From positions 358,001-422,000 of the forward strand of contig JACEVL010000671.1 in NCBI GenBank assembly GCA_020284085.1: a stretch of 64,000 nt of DNA, written 5' to 3'. Positions 1-11,965 of the stretch are shown in pieces. The translations under genes were made by a program, and so were the position numbers. Origin of the DNA: Aporrectodea caliginosa (Eukaryota; Annelida; Clitellata; Crassiclitellata; Lumbricidae). The first letter of the stretch is position 1, and every line of letters starts with the position of its first letter. The notes beneath the pieces are model-generated. The model saw nothing but the letters and a program-made list of their open reading frames with translations, had not been told where the DNA came from and did not search any database.

Positions 1-610
1 GGCATTTGCTTTCGCATTTGTTCTTAGTTAAAATTTGGACGCTGATTTCAAATATAAAATCAAAATTTGGCTAGCATGTCAGGTTTTTTAGGTAGCCTAC
101 GCATCAGTGAGGTTCTACATAACCGCAAATTAATGCGGTACATTTGCAGTATGAACTATGCGATGCGTACCTCAAAAACCTGACGTGCTAGCCAAATTTC
201 AATTTCATATTTGAAATCAGCATCCAAAATTTAGTTGAGAACGAGCACAAATTAAAGCAAATGCCTCATACATTTTTAATACTGTGTTTTCACTGATAGT
301 AGCCTATGAGTTGAGAATCCGCAATTGTGTAGAACCTCACTTATGCGTACCTAAAAAACCTGACGTGCTAGACAAATTTCGATTTCATATTTGAAATCAG
401 CGCCCAAAATTTAGCCAAGAACAGTTCTAATGTTCTGAGTAGCAAACAAAAAAATATTTTTGTTGTTGTCCAGTGTTCATGTAGGCGTATACAACTGAAA
501 GAATCCCAGAAACCTTATAACTTAAAAACTGGACGTGATAGACAAAAACGGTTTCCGGATTTGGAATCAGCATATCAAATTTAGTTAGGAACAGATGTTA
601 GAATCCCAGT
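1..610. repeat. Interspersed repeat, one inverted and three direct copies
   Basis: A block of about 100 bp with the core 'aaacctgacgtgctag' followed by 'tttcatatttgaaatcag' occurs at about 165-265, 345-430 and, more diverged, 520-605. A reverse-complement copy lies at about 1-105. The first pair forms an inverted repeat with a spacer of about 55 bp. The spacing of the direct copies is near 180 bp. This looks like a nested or tandemly duplicated non-autonomous transposon. No coding potential is seen. Confidence 0.6.
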
Positions 611-1096
611 AGCAAAATGCTTGTTGACCAGTGTTATGAACGAGGTCTATAAGTCCAGAATTGAATTGAATGTATTTAACTTTACATGGGATCATACCTA
701 GGATGCATGTTAGAAGTCTTTCTGTGTACATTAGCCTATTTTCAACACACATTCAACTGACGCATCTGCAGATAATTTACAGCGAAAGACGTTTATTGTT
801 AGAATGTTGGACACATATTAAGTTGTTTGTTATTAAGACGTACACCAGAGTGCGGATATGCAATTGGTTAAATAAAGAATATACTTACTTACTTACTTAC
901 CTTCCAAATTCCAATTCTCGACCTAAACGACACTCATCTTAACAGCTTCTGTGCCGCCCTCTGATCCTCTGGAAACAGGACTCGAACAAACCTTCTGACT
1001 ATAGACGCAGTGCTCGTGAATAAGCTGGTGCCCTGCGCTTGGCTTTCAAGTGGCACTTTAGAAGTTTGGGAGATCACGATTCACGGGTAATTACGA

Positions 1097-1444
1097 GTTG
1101 ACCCATTGCCTTCTAGATCTATACTACTCGGAGTTTAAGGTGTTTAATCTACTCCCCTTGCTGTCGCGGGGGAATCGAAGGTTCTCGGGGTATCCCACAT
1201 TATTTAAAAAAGTTGACGAGGGGGAGTTTTCCAAAAAAAGTCCCCTCCTCGACCCACCCTCACCGCGGGGGGGAGGTAGACGATAAATCCTGAGGGAGGG
1301 GGAATTATCCCTAAATTTCACACTTTCTGTAAAAAATTACATCTCTTTCATTTTTCTGGGGGGGAAACTCGATCCTGGGAGAACTCGCCCCCCCCCAAGA
1401 GACGTCTATACTGACAGTATCTAGAAGTAAGGCAATGGTTGACC
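1097..1444. repeat. Possible inverted-repeat element upstream of the INAFM gene
   Basis: The ends carry imperfect inverted repeats: 'cattgccttctagat' near 1104-1118 and its complement, with a 4-base insertion, near 1419-1438. The interior is rich in G and C runs (1150-1400). No clear target-site duplication was found, so the MITE interpretation is tentative. Confidence 0.3.
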
Positions 1445-1507
1445 GCATTGGTGGTGGGTGGTATATGGTACGAATAGCAAATGCTAGATGTCGCTAAGAG
1501 TTCTCGG

Positions 1508-1515
1508 TGACGTCA
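1508..1515 (+). promoter_or_regulatory. Palindromic CRE site (TGACGTCA)
   Basis: A full 8-bp cAMP-response-element palindrome lies 148 bp upstream of the INAFM start codon. CREB/ATF factors bind this sequence in animals. Its position fits a proximal promoter, but the transcription start is unknown and the site could also lie in the 5' UTR. Confidence 0.45.
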
Positions 1516-1552
1516 TGTATAATCCGTGTGTTAGTGCTTTTTCGTGGAATCC

Positions 1553-1556
<4 letters not shown>
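1515..1556 (+). CDS. Upstream ORF 1 of the INAFM gene (13 codons)
   Basis: ATG at 1515, in-frame TGA at 1554-1556. Its stop overlaps the ATG of the next upstream ORF (ATGA at 1553-1556). It is a candidate regulatory uORF if transcription starts upstream of 1515. Nothing else marks it as coding. Confidence 0.25.
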
Positions 1557-2046
<490 letters not shown>

Positions 2047-2984
2047 TGACGCTTTCGATTTCTCACATGTGAAAGGATTTGCATGTAAGTCCCATCTGAA
2101 TCTTATAATTGAAAGGATGGCGAGCCATTATGTTTTGTATAATTATATGTGAAATGTTGTTTTATTCCATCGAGTTATGAGGTAAATGTTTACTTTAGGT
2201 ACTTGTATTATTTTCCATTACGATTCCTTAATGTTGTTAATTTAAATTTTTTCATCAATCCAACTTCGCTTTGCACAAGAAATACACTACAATACAATAC
2301 AATACAACTTGTATTTATAACGCGCCTTAATAAAACATAGTCTTACTCAAAGGACGCGTTACAATGTCCTTACTAATCATAGTACTTAGAGAAGAGATAA
2401 GTTTTAAGTTTTGATTTAAAAATATTAATTGAGGATGATCTTTGGATTGGTTCTGGTAAAGAGTTCCATTGAGCAAAAAATGTTTTCAGCAATCCAGCTT
2501 CTCTTTACACCAAAAATTATTTTCATCAATCCAACTTCTGTTGCGAACGTTTGTGAATGTTCATGATATTATATAAATTTCTGACATTTTTCATTGTAAA
2601 TAATAAATGTACCTAAAGTGAACATTTATGAGTTATGTTACTTTTAATCTCAATTTTAGCTTTAATCAGAGAAAACGATCTTTTATTGTTATTGTGGACA
2701 GGCGAATGATTTATTGTTCATGTAGTTATTTTTTATGTGACAGGAGGAATGGTGCTAGTCCATTTATTTTATACCTTCATCACTTTTCCTCAGTCTCACA
2801 ATGGTGAAAATAATATGTTACAGATCTTTAGTAGAAGCCAGAGCACTTAAAATTTATGTTTTATATGTAATGCTGGTAACTAATTCAGATAACATTACTT
2901 AGAAGGAATTCTCATCATGTAAAGCTGAACAGATGATGTCATTAATTAATTATTATTATTATTTATATTGTTATTATTATACAT
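2047..2984. other. INAFM 3' UTR and intergenic sequence
   Basis: AT-rich sequence without convincing genes. AATAAA hexamers at 2329-2334 and 2602-2607 are candidate polyadenylation signals for the INAFM gene. The first sits in a repeat-like stretch with 'acaatacaatacaat'. Confidence 0.4.
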
Positions 2985-3150
2985 TTATTAAGCACCAGTA
3001 TATAATGATCAGCACCAATCAATGGCACTGAGCAATTATGAGTAAAGGACTTACTGAAGGTCCCTACACAGTCACTATCTCACAGGAGGCTTGAACCCAT
3101 ACTGTGCATTACATGACAAGCGGTCTTACCAATCAGCTACTGTGTTCCAC
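2985..3150 (-). repeat. tRNA-derived SINE, minus orientation
   Basis: Read on the minus strand it starts with a tRNA-like head (A box near 'tgattggtaagac', B box 'gggttcaagcc'). The body contains 'gtagggacct' and 'agtcctttactca' and ends in 'cttaataaatg'. Other copies of the same family lie at 14301, 21320, 27980 and 35338, with a tail fragment at 61713. Confidence 0.65.
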
Positions 3151-5239
3151 AACTGAATCAACATTACACAGGACAGCTGTTGTCAATAAACTGCTTGAAA
3201 TCATGCTTATGTTGTGGAAAGTATGAATTGATGTTGACTGTTGAGTGAAGCAGTTTTATGGTTGAAAAGCTAGGTGTTGTTTTTTTGTAGGAACATTAGT
3301 TCTTTCGTGAAACAGGCAAATGGAAGAATTCTAGAGCTGTAGATGACGTGAGAATGGAAAAGACTTAAAGACTTCATACACAGTGTTCCAAAGTCACGAT
3401 CCAAAGAGACTGAACTGAAAATAGAAATTTCTGAAAGATCGATGTGATCTGGTAAAGGAATTACGCGAAACCTTGGGTGTGAATTATTGGTGTACAAATC
3501 TAGAATAAATTTTTTAACACATTGTTTTGAAAGCGGGATAGGTCTTTTTTGGCCATAGACTGATTAAAAATGTTCAAAGGTTGATACTTTGTGGGAAATT
3601 TACGTAGGGGTTTAGGTGGATGTAGATAATATACGGATTTTGAAGTGTGTTTGAGTTGTAGGTAAAGACAATTCTAGTCATTTTTATCAAATGCTAACTG
3701 CAGTTGTTTAAATAGATGTACAAACTTTTAACCTATGCTTCATTTAAAGATTGTTGTTATTTTGTCCATGCATGATGAACAATTGGACATTTTTTTGCCT
3801 GACCAGAGAGAGAGGTCAGAGAGATTGGTTGCAGTCAACTGTGCAAATCCCAATGCATTTTATTACTGTAAAAGTTTTCACTTTTTAAGAATGAGTGTTA
3901 ACAGCAATACAGTACAAATGACAAATGTAATGTAGCAATTATTTAGCACCAGTATGTTGTAATGTTGTAATATTTGACAGTAAGATGAAATTTACTGACA
4001 AAAGAGCGCATTTTGCATTTTCGATGTTTTTTGCTATTTTGAAATGTTTTTTGGATCAATTTTGAGTGCCAAAAGAAGAGATAGAGCCAATGAGAAATCG
4101 ATTTCAAATGAGCCATTTGAAAAAGTCATTCTACCATGGATAAAGGTATAGAGTTCTTGTATTGCTGTTGACTTGTGCATGACTTCACATGGATCATTTT
4201 AATGAAGTGGTGATAAACCAGAGGTATTGGGTGAGCTTGTTACCGAATTTAGAACTGCTACTGAAAGTTCTATAAAATTTCGGTAGAATGTATCAATACA
4301 TCTTTGTTCATTCTAACTTTTGGCAACTGAATTTCTAGTTTGAAATTCATGAAGTTCAGTTGGGCAGAGTGACTAAATATTTTGTTGTTAATGTGCACTT
4401 AATTTCATCTTCTCTGAAATAAATAAGTATCCTTGAGTAGGACTTTGAACTGTATGTTCAACTGCAGGGCAATGAAATGCAATTACACTACAATTACCCA
4501 ACTTGCCATTACTTTTGTCCAGATGTTGGATTTTGCTGTATTTGTGCTTTGGCTGAGACCATGAAATTATAATTGGACCTTGAAATTTCACTCTGGATAT
4601 TTTTCTGCATAAACCTTACTAACTTTAAATAAATAGGGAAATTTTGATTGCCTTCAAGAACATGTGCACGACTTTCAGGTCACTGAAATGATTATTGTTG
4701 TAATGAGTTACCTGTTAGTAATCGCTGAACTATACTGCATTTAGCTGTATATTGAAATCTACCCAGTTTGTAATATCTGATGAGAAAACATTGGAGCTTA
4801 GATGCCACAAGAAATTCCAAACACTTGAAACTTGGCTCTTGGAATAATCTGCATTTTGCTTTGAGAGTTGTGATGTGACATCATGTTCCCATATACCGGT
4901 ACTTTATGCGTTGTGTTGAAGGCTCTGGACATAATATGTTTATTTACGGTAGTTATTGGTGTTGTCTGAGTTGAGAACTTGTCATCCAACTGTTGCATTT
5001 GTTTTTTTTATAACATTTTAGAATCATGCTGGGCATGTTTTATGGTAGTAATTTCTGGATATCTATGTAACCAAAGTACGATTAGCTCCTGTATTCGTGA
5101 TCAATGATCATGATTAACAACAAGTTGTTTCTACAATTACCAATAGAGTCATCAGTACCTTAAATTATTGTTCTTTAAACATGCCTTACAATCTCCACTC
5201 TGCATTCAACAATGCCAAGATTTCTACTGTGTTATGTTT
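3151..5239. other. AT-rich intergenic sequence, no gene seen
   Basis: Only short open frames with no recognisable domain or compositional signal. No RNA gene recognised. Confidence 0.5.
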
Positions 5240-5425
5240 AGCTTGAGTTATTGCTATGTTGTGTGTTCTTTTAAGTTATACATTTCTTATTGCTATGTTG
5301 TGTGTTTTATTTTAAGTTATACATTTCTTATTTGCAATGTTGCATTTATTATTTTAAGTTATACATGTGTTATTGCTATGTTGTGTGTATTCTTTAAGTT
5401 ACAACATACATTTCTTAGTTGAGTT
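5240..5425. repeat. Short tandem array, unit about 40 bp
   Basis: Four degenerate copies of 'ttattgctatgttgtgtgt' followed by 'ttaagttatacatttctt', starting near 5248, 5287, 5329 and 5370. Confidence 0.6.
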
Positions 5426-5888
5426 ATAACAACAATTTCTTGTGGCCATGTGATTAACATTTTCATTATCTTCAGTTCAGATTGTTCATCTGGGTTGAAG
5501 TCGAATTTCCTAAGCCTTTTGTTTTATCAATTAATATATTGGATATTATTTTATTTGTAAATTAACTTTTAACGTACGACAAGTATTTAATAGCTTTTGC
5601 TAATCGTTTGTTGAGTTAGTGCATTTAATGTTTTTAATTCCATAATTTCTCATTTTGATTGCCATATAGGTGGTATATGTTGTGTAGAGCAGTTTACAGT
5701 AAGCGCAAATGTTTAGCCATAGTTGGTTTTCTTCTTCGGGGATGCTGTTCATAGATTCTAATTCTATTAAGTTAATGACAATACAATAATGACCTCACAA
5801 TTAGAATTTAGTAATGTTGCATTGCAGTTTAAAACTAGTCCGAAACTCTTTGTGGGAGAGAGATACATTCATTCAATGGAGAGCATTT
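5426..5888. other. AT-rich intergenic sequence
   Basis: No gene, RNA or clear repeat recognised in this stretch. Confidence 0.4.
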
Positions 5889-5896
5889 GTTTAGTA

Positions 5897-6239
5897 CAGG
5901 GGTGTCAGTGGCAATATTTTCCAGCAAGTGGCGGGCCAGAATGCCGAAGGCGCCTGAGCAAAATGAGTGATGGGATCTGGGTGGGGGCCCACAGAAAATT
6001 CTGAGAAACTAAATCTTAAATGATGCAATTTTAGCATACAAACAGTCAAAGTAGGCTTATAAAATCTTAATTTTGATCTTCATTTTTCAGTCACGAACAT
6101 CATATAAAGCAAATTGAAATATATACACTTTTATTCTCAAATTGTGCAGGGCCTAGTCTTCAGGCAATTTCGCCGCGGGCGAGAAAAATATCTTCGGGGG
6201 GCCAGAAATGGCCCGCGGGCCTGCTCTTTGACATCCCTG
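5897..6239. mobile_element. hAT-type MITE, 343 bp, 8-bp TSD
   Basis: Terminal inverted repeats CAGGGGTGTCA and TGACATCCCTG bound the element. The 8 bases GTTTAGTA are repeated exactly on both sides (5889-5896 and 6240-6247). An 8-bp duplication with CAGGG-type ends is the hallmark of hAT transposons. Subterminal 'gggcca' and 'ggcccgcggg' motifs recur inside. There is no transposase, so it is non-autonomous. Confidence 0.88.
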
Positions 6240-6249
6240 GTTTAGTATC

Positions 6250-7110
6250 ACTTGTGATATGTCCATATCTACTTTAAGGTACTCTCAAGGGCAATCCCAG
6301 ACAAGCTTTACTTATGTCGGCCCCTCTAGTTGATACCATCTTCTACAGGAACTGCAGCCTGAGCTCCTCAGCCTTTCTCTTCCCATTTACGGAGGACAGA
6401 TACAAGTGATGCAGTCAGAAGTCAGAAACCCTACATTCCCAGGATGTGTCTTTGAGGTTGGCATTTGATGACTGCATGAGCAGCGTAAGTATGATAGTGC
6501 CACGTTCGAAAGCACCCAGCTTTTATCTTTGCAGCCCTTCGATTGGTATGCGAGTAGCATCTGTTAAATCTTATGGTGTATTGTATTTGTTGTCTGCATA
6601 GATTTCCTTATTTTGTGGATTATGGGTATTTTTTTTCTCTGACAAAGAAAGCAAGTTAAAAGTCTGATGTAGGCTAATAGGCAAGTGTTTATGGTAGTCC
6701 AGTTTTTAAGTACTGTAATTCGGGGAGCTGCAGCTGTATGACTCTAGCAGTAGTCGTTCCTCTTCAGTGCATTGGCCACTGAAAAAAATTAAATGTAGCT
6801 TTAATCTTGCTAGTCTTCACCATGATGTATTATTAGATGATTTTGTTGCCACACAAGGCTTAATTTCAGTGTCAAGGGCACAATGCCTAAATTGTACACA
6901 TTGTCACAGATTTTATACTGACAAAACATTTTGTAATGAGTAATAATTTATTAATTTTTGTATCTCTGTCTTATATAAATGTTTTGATGTGTCTGTACAA
7001 TAAATATGTGTTGTGATTATTTGCTATTGAGAAAAGTTCGTTTGATCACAAACTGCAGTTTACCCTCAATGAAAGAAGTGCAGTTAAATGGTTTCTATGA
7101 AGGAGACTTT
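6250..7110. other. Intergenic sequence without recognisable genes
   Basis: AT-rich with no supported coding region or RNA gene. Confidence 0.4.
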
Positions 7111-7119
7111 ATTCATTTT

Positions 7120-7425
7120 TGATTACCAATGTATCCAGATTCTAGTGAAGCACATGGCTTTCATGTATTCAGATGCTAGTGAGGCAAATGACTATTGTAT
7201 CCAGATTCTAGTGAAGCAAATGACTTCCATGTATCCAGAATCTAGTGAAGCACATGGCTTTCGTGTATCCAGATTCTACTGAATCAAATATCTTCCATGT
7301 ATTCAGCTTCTAGCGAAGCAAATATCTTTCATGTATCCAGATTCTAGTAAGCGAATGGCTTTCAAGTATCCCGATTCTAATGAAGCGAATGGCTTTCATG
7401 TATCCAGATTCTAGTGAAGCAAATC
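7120..7425. repeat. 33-34 bp minisatellite
   Basis: About nine copies of 'gtatccagattctagtgaag' followed by 'caaatggctttcat' with point changes. Copies start near 7131, 7165 and 7197 and so on. Short open frames here are repeat-driven. Confidence 0.8.
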
Positions 7426-8074
7426 GTTGTTTATCATTCTGGCACGTTTGTTGGAAAACACAAACAGTGATAAGAGGGCAATAAAGGGCATTGTTAATTG
7501 AGCATCAGTCGACAATGCAAGTGGCAGTATCTGAGGCATCTGTGAATGGTGCTGGCATACCACAGGGCACTAAAGAACTTGATAAAGTAAACGTTTAACG
7601 GCATTGCTATAGTGATGTTGAGAGATGGCTTTGCAAATTACGATACATGTGATGTATGGTTCGCTGTGGAGTAGCAAGTACCACTCTTAGTGTAATGGCA
7701 TAAACAGTTTGAACGAAGAACTCAAGGAGTCGTTGCAAAGCACAGGTTATGCATCTGCAAGCGTGTACACCGAGTTTGGAGCAAAGCAACACTTCTGACA
7801 AATTACTCCAATATGTTCTGAATTCACCGTCTCCATTTCTCAAGTCAAGTACACAGAGTAGACGACGGGTGGGGACTTGCCCATAAATGACGCACGCAAA
7901 AACTCCGATTTGGGACGCCTCCCTCCCATCCTTTGCCCTCATTTGGCATTACCCTCCCCATTTCCACTTTGAGAACATCTGCACTTTGAGTACTAAGGCC
8001 AGGATTAGGCTACCTGTTGATCTGCCTCTTCCAACAAAAGTACTCTTAAAAGATCCATGGTAGTACAGGTGTAC
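7426..8074. other. Intergenic sequence, no supported gene
   Basis: The stretch 7925-8040 ('attaccctccccatttccac', 'aggctacctgttgatct') resembles 9430-9560, so a diverged dispersed repeat is likely. No coding signal. Confidence 0.35.
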
Positions 8075-8082
8075 ATACTGCT

Positions 8083-8267
8083 CAGTGGCGTAGCCAGGAA
8101 TTTATGATGGGGGGGGGTTTTGGGATTTAAAATACTGGTAATTTGTGTTTTCAACCGAAAAATTGCGAATATTGTTAAAACTTCATCGTGCTGGGTGCAA
8201 AAAAATTTTTTCCCCTAAGCCAATGGGGGGTTTTAACCCCAAAACCCCCCCCTTGCCTACGCCACTG
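8083..8267. mobile_element. hAT-type MITE, 185 bp, 8-bp TSD
   Basis: Ends are CAGTGGCGTAG and CTACGCCACTG. The 8-bp duplication ATACTGCT is perfect (8075-8082 and 8268-8275). Long G and C runs inside the arms ('ggggggggttttggg' against 'ccaaaacccccccc') let the whole element fold into a hairpin. Non-autonomous. Confidence 0.9.
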
Positions 8268-8342
8268 ATACTGCTGCACTGAAGGAACTATGTACCAAAT
8301 TTTTAGATGAGAATGTATGTATGTATGGTGTATGTATGTATG

Positions 8343-8590
8343 AATGAGCACTTGTTATAGCGCCCCTTCAAGATTTCTACTCAGAGGCGCTCCCGACTAC
8401 AGCGCGGACACTGAATCGGAGTTTCACGCCCGCACTGGGCATAACCCCTCCCACGTCCACATTTGGGTGACCCTCATTCCGCATCTGCGGACATCATTAA
8501 TGCACAATCCCAAGCAAGTCTGTGAACTTGAATTTGGACATAGCACCGCTCTCCTTCTATGTCCAAAGCTTTCTAGAAATGTTTAACAAA
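8343..8590 (+). repeat. Dispersed repeat with 'gcgccccttcaag' head
   Basis: The motif 'agcgccccttcaag..ctactcagaggcgctcccgac' followed by 'acgcccgcactgggc' also occurs in diverged form at 18905, 24597 and 45610, with shorter traces near 25866 and 53420. This marks a dispersed SINE-like family. Confidence 0.5.
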
Positions 8591-11500
8591 TTAAATTGTA
8601 TCAAAGTGGTAGTTTTACAAAATGAAGACAAATTTTGAAACTTCACACTCTGTTACACTTTCTACAATTCAAACTACGTTGCAAGGTCAACAATAAATAT
8701 GGCCATGACACATACATAACCAAAACATACGGGAAAATTACATGAGACTGTTGCATGGTCAGTTTCAAGAGACGCCGACATTTATACCTGCTCCCATTAC
8801 AGCCAGTTACCTCCAAATTGCATAAAGGCCGAGCAGCCAAGGCATAGGGTAGCAACATCAAATACATGTAAGTTCTTAAAGCATTTTTAACTGCTGTAGA
8901 TTTTAGAAATTGATGCCAAAAAGAAATGGTAAAATGCCTGAAAACTCAAACTGTTTTCAAACCACTGAACAGTTGGAGAATTTTAACATCAGAATGATAA
9001 GCACAACTTAAGACAGTACACTACATTGGCTCAATTCTTCAAGCAAAACTAAAAAAATTATTCACTCATTACTTTCTTTAAAATGCTCTTTTTTTCCACA
9101 GTTTTTGTATGTCTTATACTTAATCTTTGTTTCTTTCTTTAAATTAGCTGCATAAATTATCGCAAAACTGATTGAAAAATAACCCCAACAGAAAAACGAA
9201 ATTACAGAAACAGGCTGCTAAAAAGCAGCTGAAATTAAAGTGAAATATAATATTTCAGAACAAAAACAGACAGGATTATTAGCAACACAATTTTCACACA
9301 GCTGAGGCCAATAGCAAAAACACAGTCTCCAATTCGAAATGCGAAACTAAACGTTAAAATTCTTACAAAATAGCCATATGGGGAGATCCATAAAGGGTGT
9401 ACACAAAAAATTACAAACTTCAGACTCTCTCCCCATTGTCAACATTTGCAATTGCCCTTTCTCACCCACCCCCCTTTGTGAATGCCCACATCGAAGCATG
9501 AAGGCCGAGACATGGCTACCTGTTGATCTTGCAGGGCTAAAGGTGCTTAGAGGTGAGGTACAGTACATGTACTTTGATAATCTCATGTCAAGCAAACACT
9601 CAAATTAGACCCATTAGACCCATACAGGTTTTTCTTTAACGACTATGTCCTCGACCCGGTTCATTCTACAATGAACCACCGCTGCCCAATTCAATGGGTG
9701 CCATGCTACTTAAGGTACCCCGTGTACGGACCATGGTAGCCCGAGATTTAAATCTCTTAACTAAGCCACCATGGGTATAAAACCAGCATCTGCACACGCC
9801 TAGAAGTGCAAGGGACATGTGTTATAACCAATGTAGCTAACCGGGCCTGAACAGACAGTCAACCATCTGACTAAAGTTGCGTACTACAATAAGAAGTGTA
9901 AGTACCAAATTTAGAAGTGGAAGTTACCACTGGAATAAACCCCCTTCCATTGTCCATGTTTTGGTGACCATTCCTCCCCTCCTTGCATGTCTATATCCTT
10001 AATGGACGACCCCATGACTAAGTTACAACTAAGAACAAGCATAGATAGTAGACCCTCAAATGTAGAAGTGTGATAGATATGCACCGGTGCAGTTCAGTCT
10101 GTATCACTGAAATGAACGTCTTCACTATGCAGAAAATATCTTTCCAGAATTCATAATCAATGAAAATTACATGCAAAACAAGCTGGATTACAGTTTCAGA
10201 AGTATTTCCTTTCAAAAACTTTATGTAACATTAATTTCAACAAAGAGCTGCTGCCTATGCCATGTAATAAAACCTGGTCTAAAAACCAACCCATGTTTTC
10301 CATAAAAAAGTTTCTTTGATGTCAAGCCACAGAAACAAAAGTTTCTACGATTTAGATATAAAATTTAAAAGCTTTCTTTAACGGAAGTGCACAAACAGTT
10401 TCTAATGCACAGAATTAATTAACAGAATTAAACGAAATCCTTTTGCATGTCATATAAGGCAAAACTGTCTTCAATGTTCCACAATCAAACTCACAGTGCA
10501 TCGATGACAGCCACATTTCGTGGGGCCAAATCTGATGTCAGTGGCACAACATGGGCCAATTAAGGGGCCTGTGATCACGACTGTCTGGGACAGAGTACAT
10601 TTGTAAAATTCAGGTACAAAGCAATGGGCAAGCTAATTTGGAAGGTCTCAAACAACCAAAAAGGACCAATACACAAGGGGAAAGTTAATTTGGAAGTCTC
10701 AACCCAAGAAAGTTTCCTCAAAATCTTAGCCTCACCACAAAAGAGTGCAGTACACATATTCATTATATAGTTCATTACAGGGCTTTAGGGGAAATCTTTA
10801 ATCACCTTTCTTTCCTTGATGTGAGAAAAGCAGTACACAAATCTTCAGATGCAGTGTTTTAGTTGTCGCGGGAGTGAACCCCCTCAGCAAAGTAACTGAA
10901 AAGATGCTGCGGTCAGGTGGTGTTAACCCCCAGCTTAGTTGTGTCAACACATTAACAAAGTTAGATTCTGACCCGCATTCAAGTACTGTGGTAATCCTTA
11001 AAACGCTTGATACACATACAAGCACACATAGAACTATGAAGCCAGAGACCTACATGTGAATGCAAAGGAAAGTTACTTAAGTCTGCATAAGACGCAGAAG
11101 CCAATATCCTCCCAATTGTTCCATCAGCCTTTGTTCAACGACTTAAACATTTATGATTCAAATGATGCAGAGCTAGTTAACAAAACAACTCAAGTCAAGT
11201 ACAGCGCATCTATAAGCAGTAAGAGTAACAATCACCTGATTCTGACAAAACAACACGAGCTGAACACAGCATCATATCAACAGCCATTGATCGAGATCGA
11301 CTGATTGATCGAACAGATAAGTAACGATCAAGTACGATCCACCAAATGATCAATCAACCAATATCGATATAACATTTGTGCCTCTGATTTGCTGTGCTCT
11401 TTGAGTGGCACTCATCAAGTGTTCAATTACAATTTGATCAACATGATCTTCAGATGTAAACGCAACTACAGACATACAATCAGTAAATATCAATTTAATT

Positions 11501-11685
11501 TTCAACGATGATTAAGTAATAAGTTATTCTATTATTAATTAAGTTCATGTTAATCTGTGTCTTAATCTACAGAAAACCTGTATCTCCAGTACGGCTTCCC
11601 ACCTGCCGCACCAGTTACCATACCCCCCAACCCCATAGTGGGATGAGCTGACCGAAAAATGAAAGCAGTTCAAAGAGTAAAAATC
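8591..11685. other. Noncoding stretch, repeat-rich
   Basis: No gene found. The minus strand at about 9715-9775 has a tRNA-like pattern ('tggcttagttaagag'), so a further SINE-like repeat may be present. The rest is AT-rich without recognisable features. Part could be a long 3' UTR of the minus-strand gene ending at 15312, but no polyadenylation site can be assigned. Confidence 0.35.
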
Positions 11686-11689
11686 CTCC

Positions 11690-11965
11690 TCATTCATGAG
11701 GGTTTTTCAACGTCAGTTGGATGGAACACATAACAAATGAGGTGCTGGAGAAGAAAACTCTACGACAGACATAATAAGAGGGTGACATAGAAAATGGAGG
11801 GACTCACTCTTGAGAACCATCAGTAAGGGCAGAATGGAGGGGAGGAAGACCATGACAGATGCTGCTGGACTGGATGATGATGGATGGCTCAAAGAAGAAG
11901 CTCAGCCTCAAGACAACTGGAGTCATTGGACGTTTCAAGCACCCTGAGGGCAGATAACCTGAAGA
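11690..11965 (+). pseudogene. Decayed LINE ORF2 C-terminal fragment
   Basis: Across three frames the plus strand reads as the linker region that follows reverse transcriptase in some LINEs. It contains GRMEG (about 11829-11843), an LLDWMMMDG-like stretch (about 11861-11890) and a closing W-S-H-W-T-F (about 11921-11940). Several frameshifts and stops show it is dead. The family is uncertain. Confidence 0.5.

Noticed and set aside
1098..1321. Small ORFs on both strands over the G/C-run region
   Set aside because: They lie in a likely inverted-repeat element and have low-complexity translations.
7120..7425. CRISPR-like regular repeat
   Set aside because: Units are directly abutting with no unique spacers, in an animal genome; it is a minisatellite.
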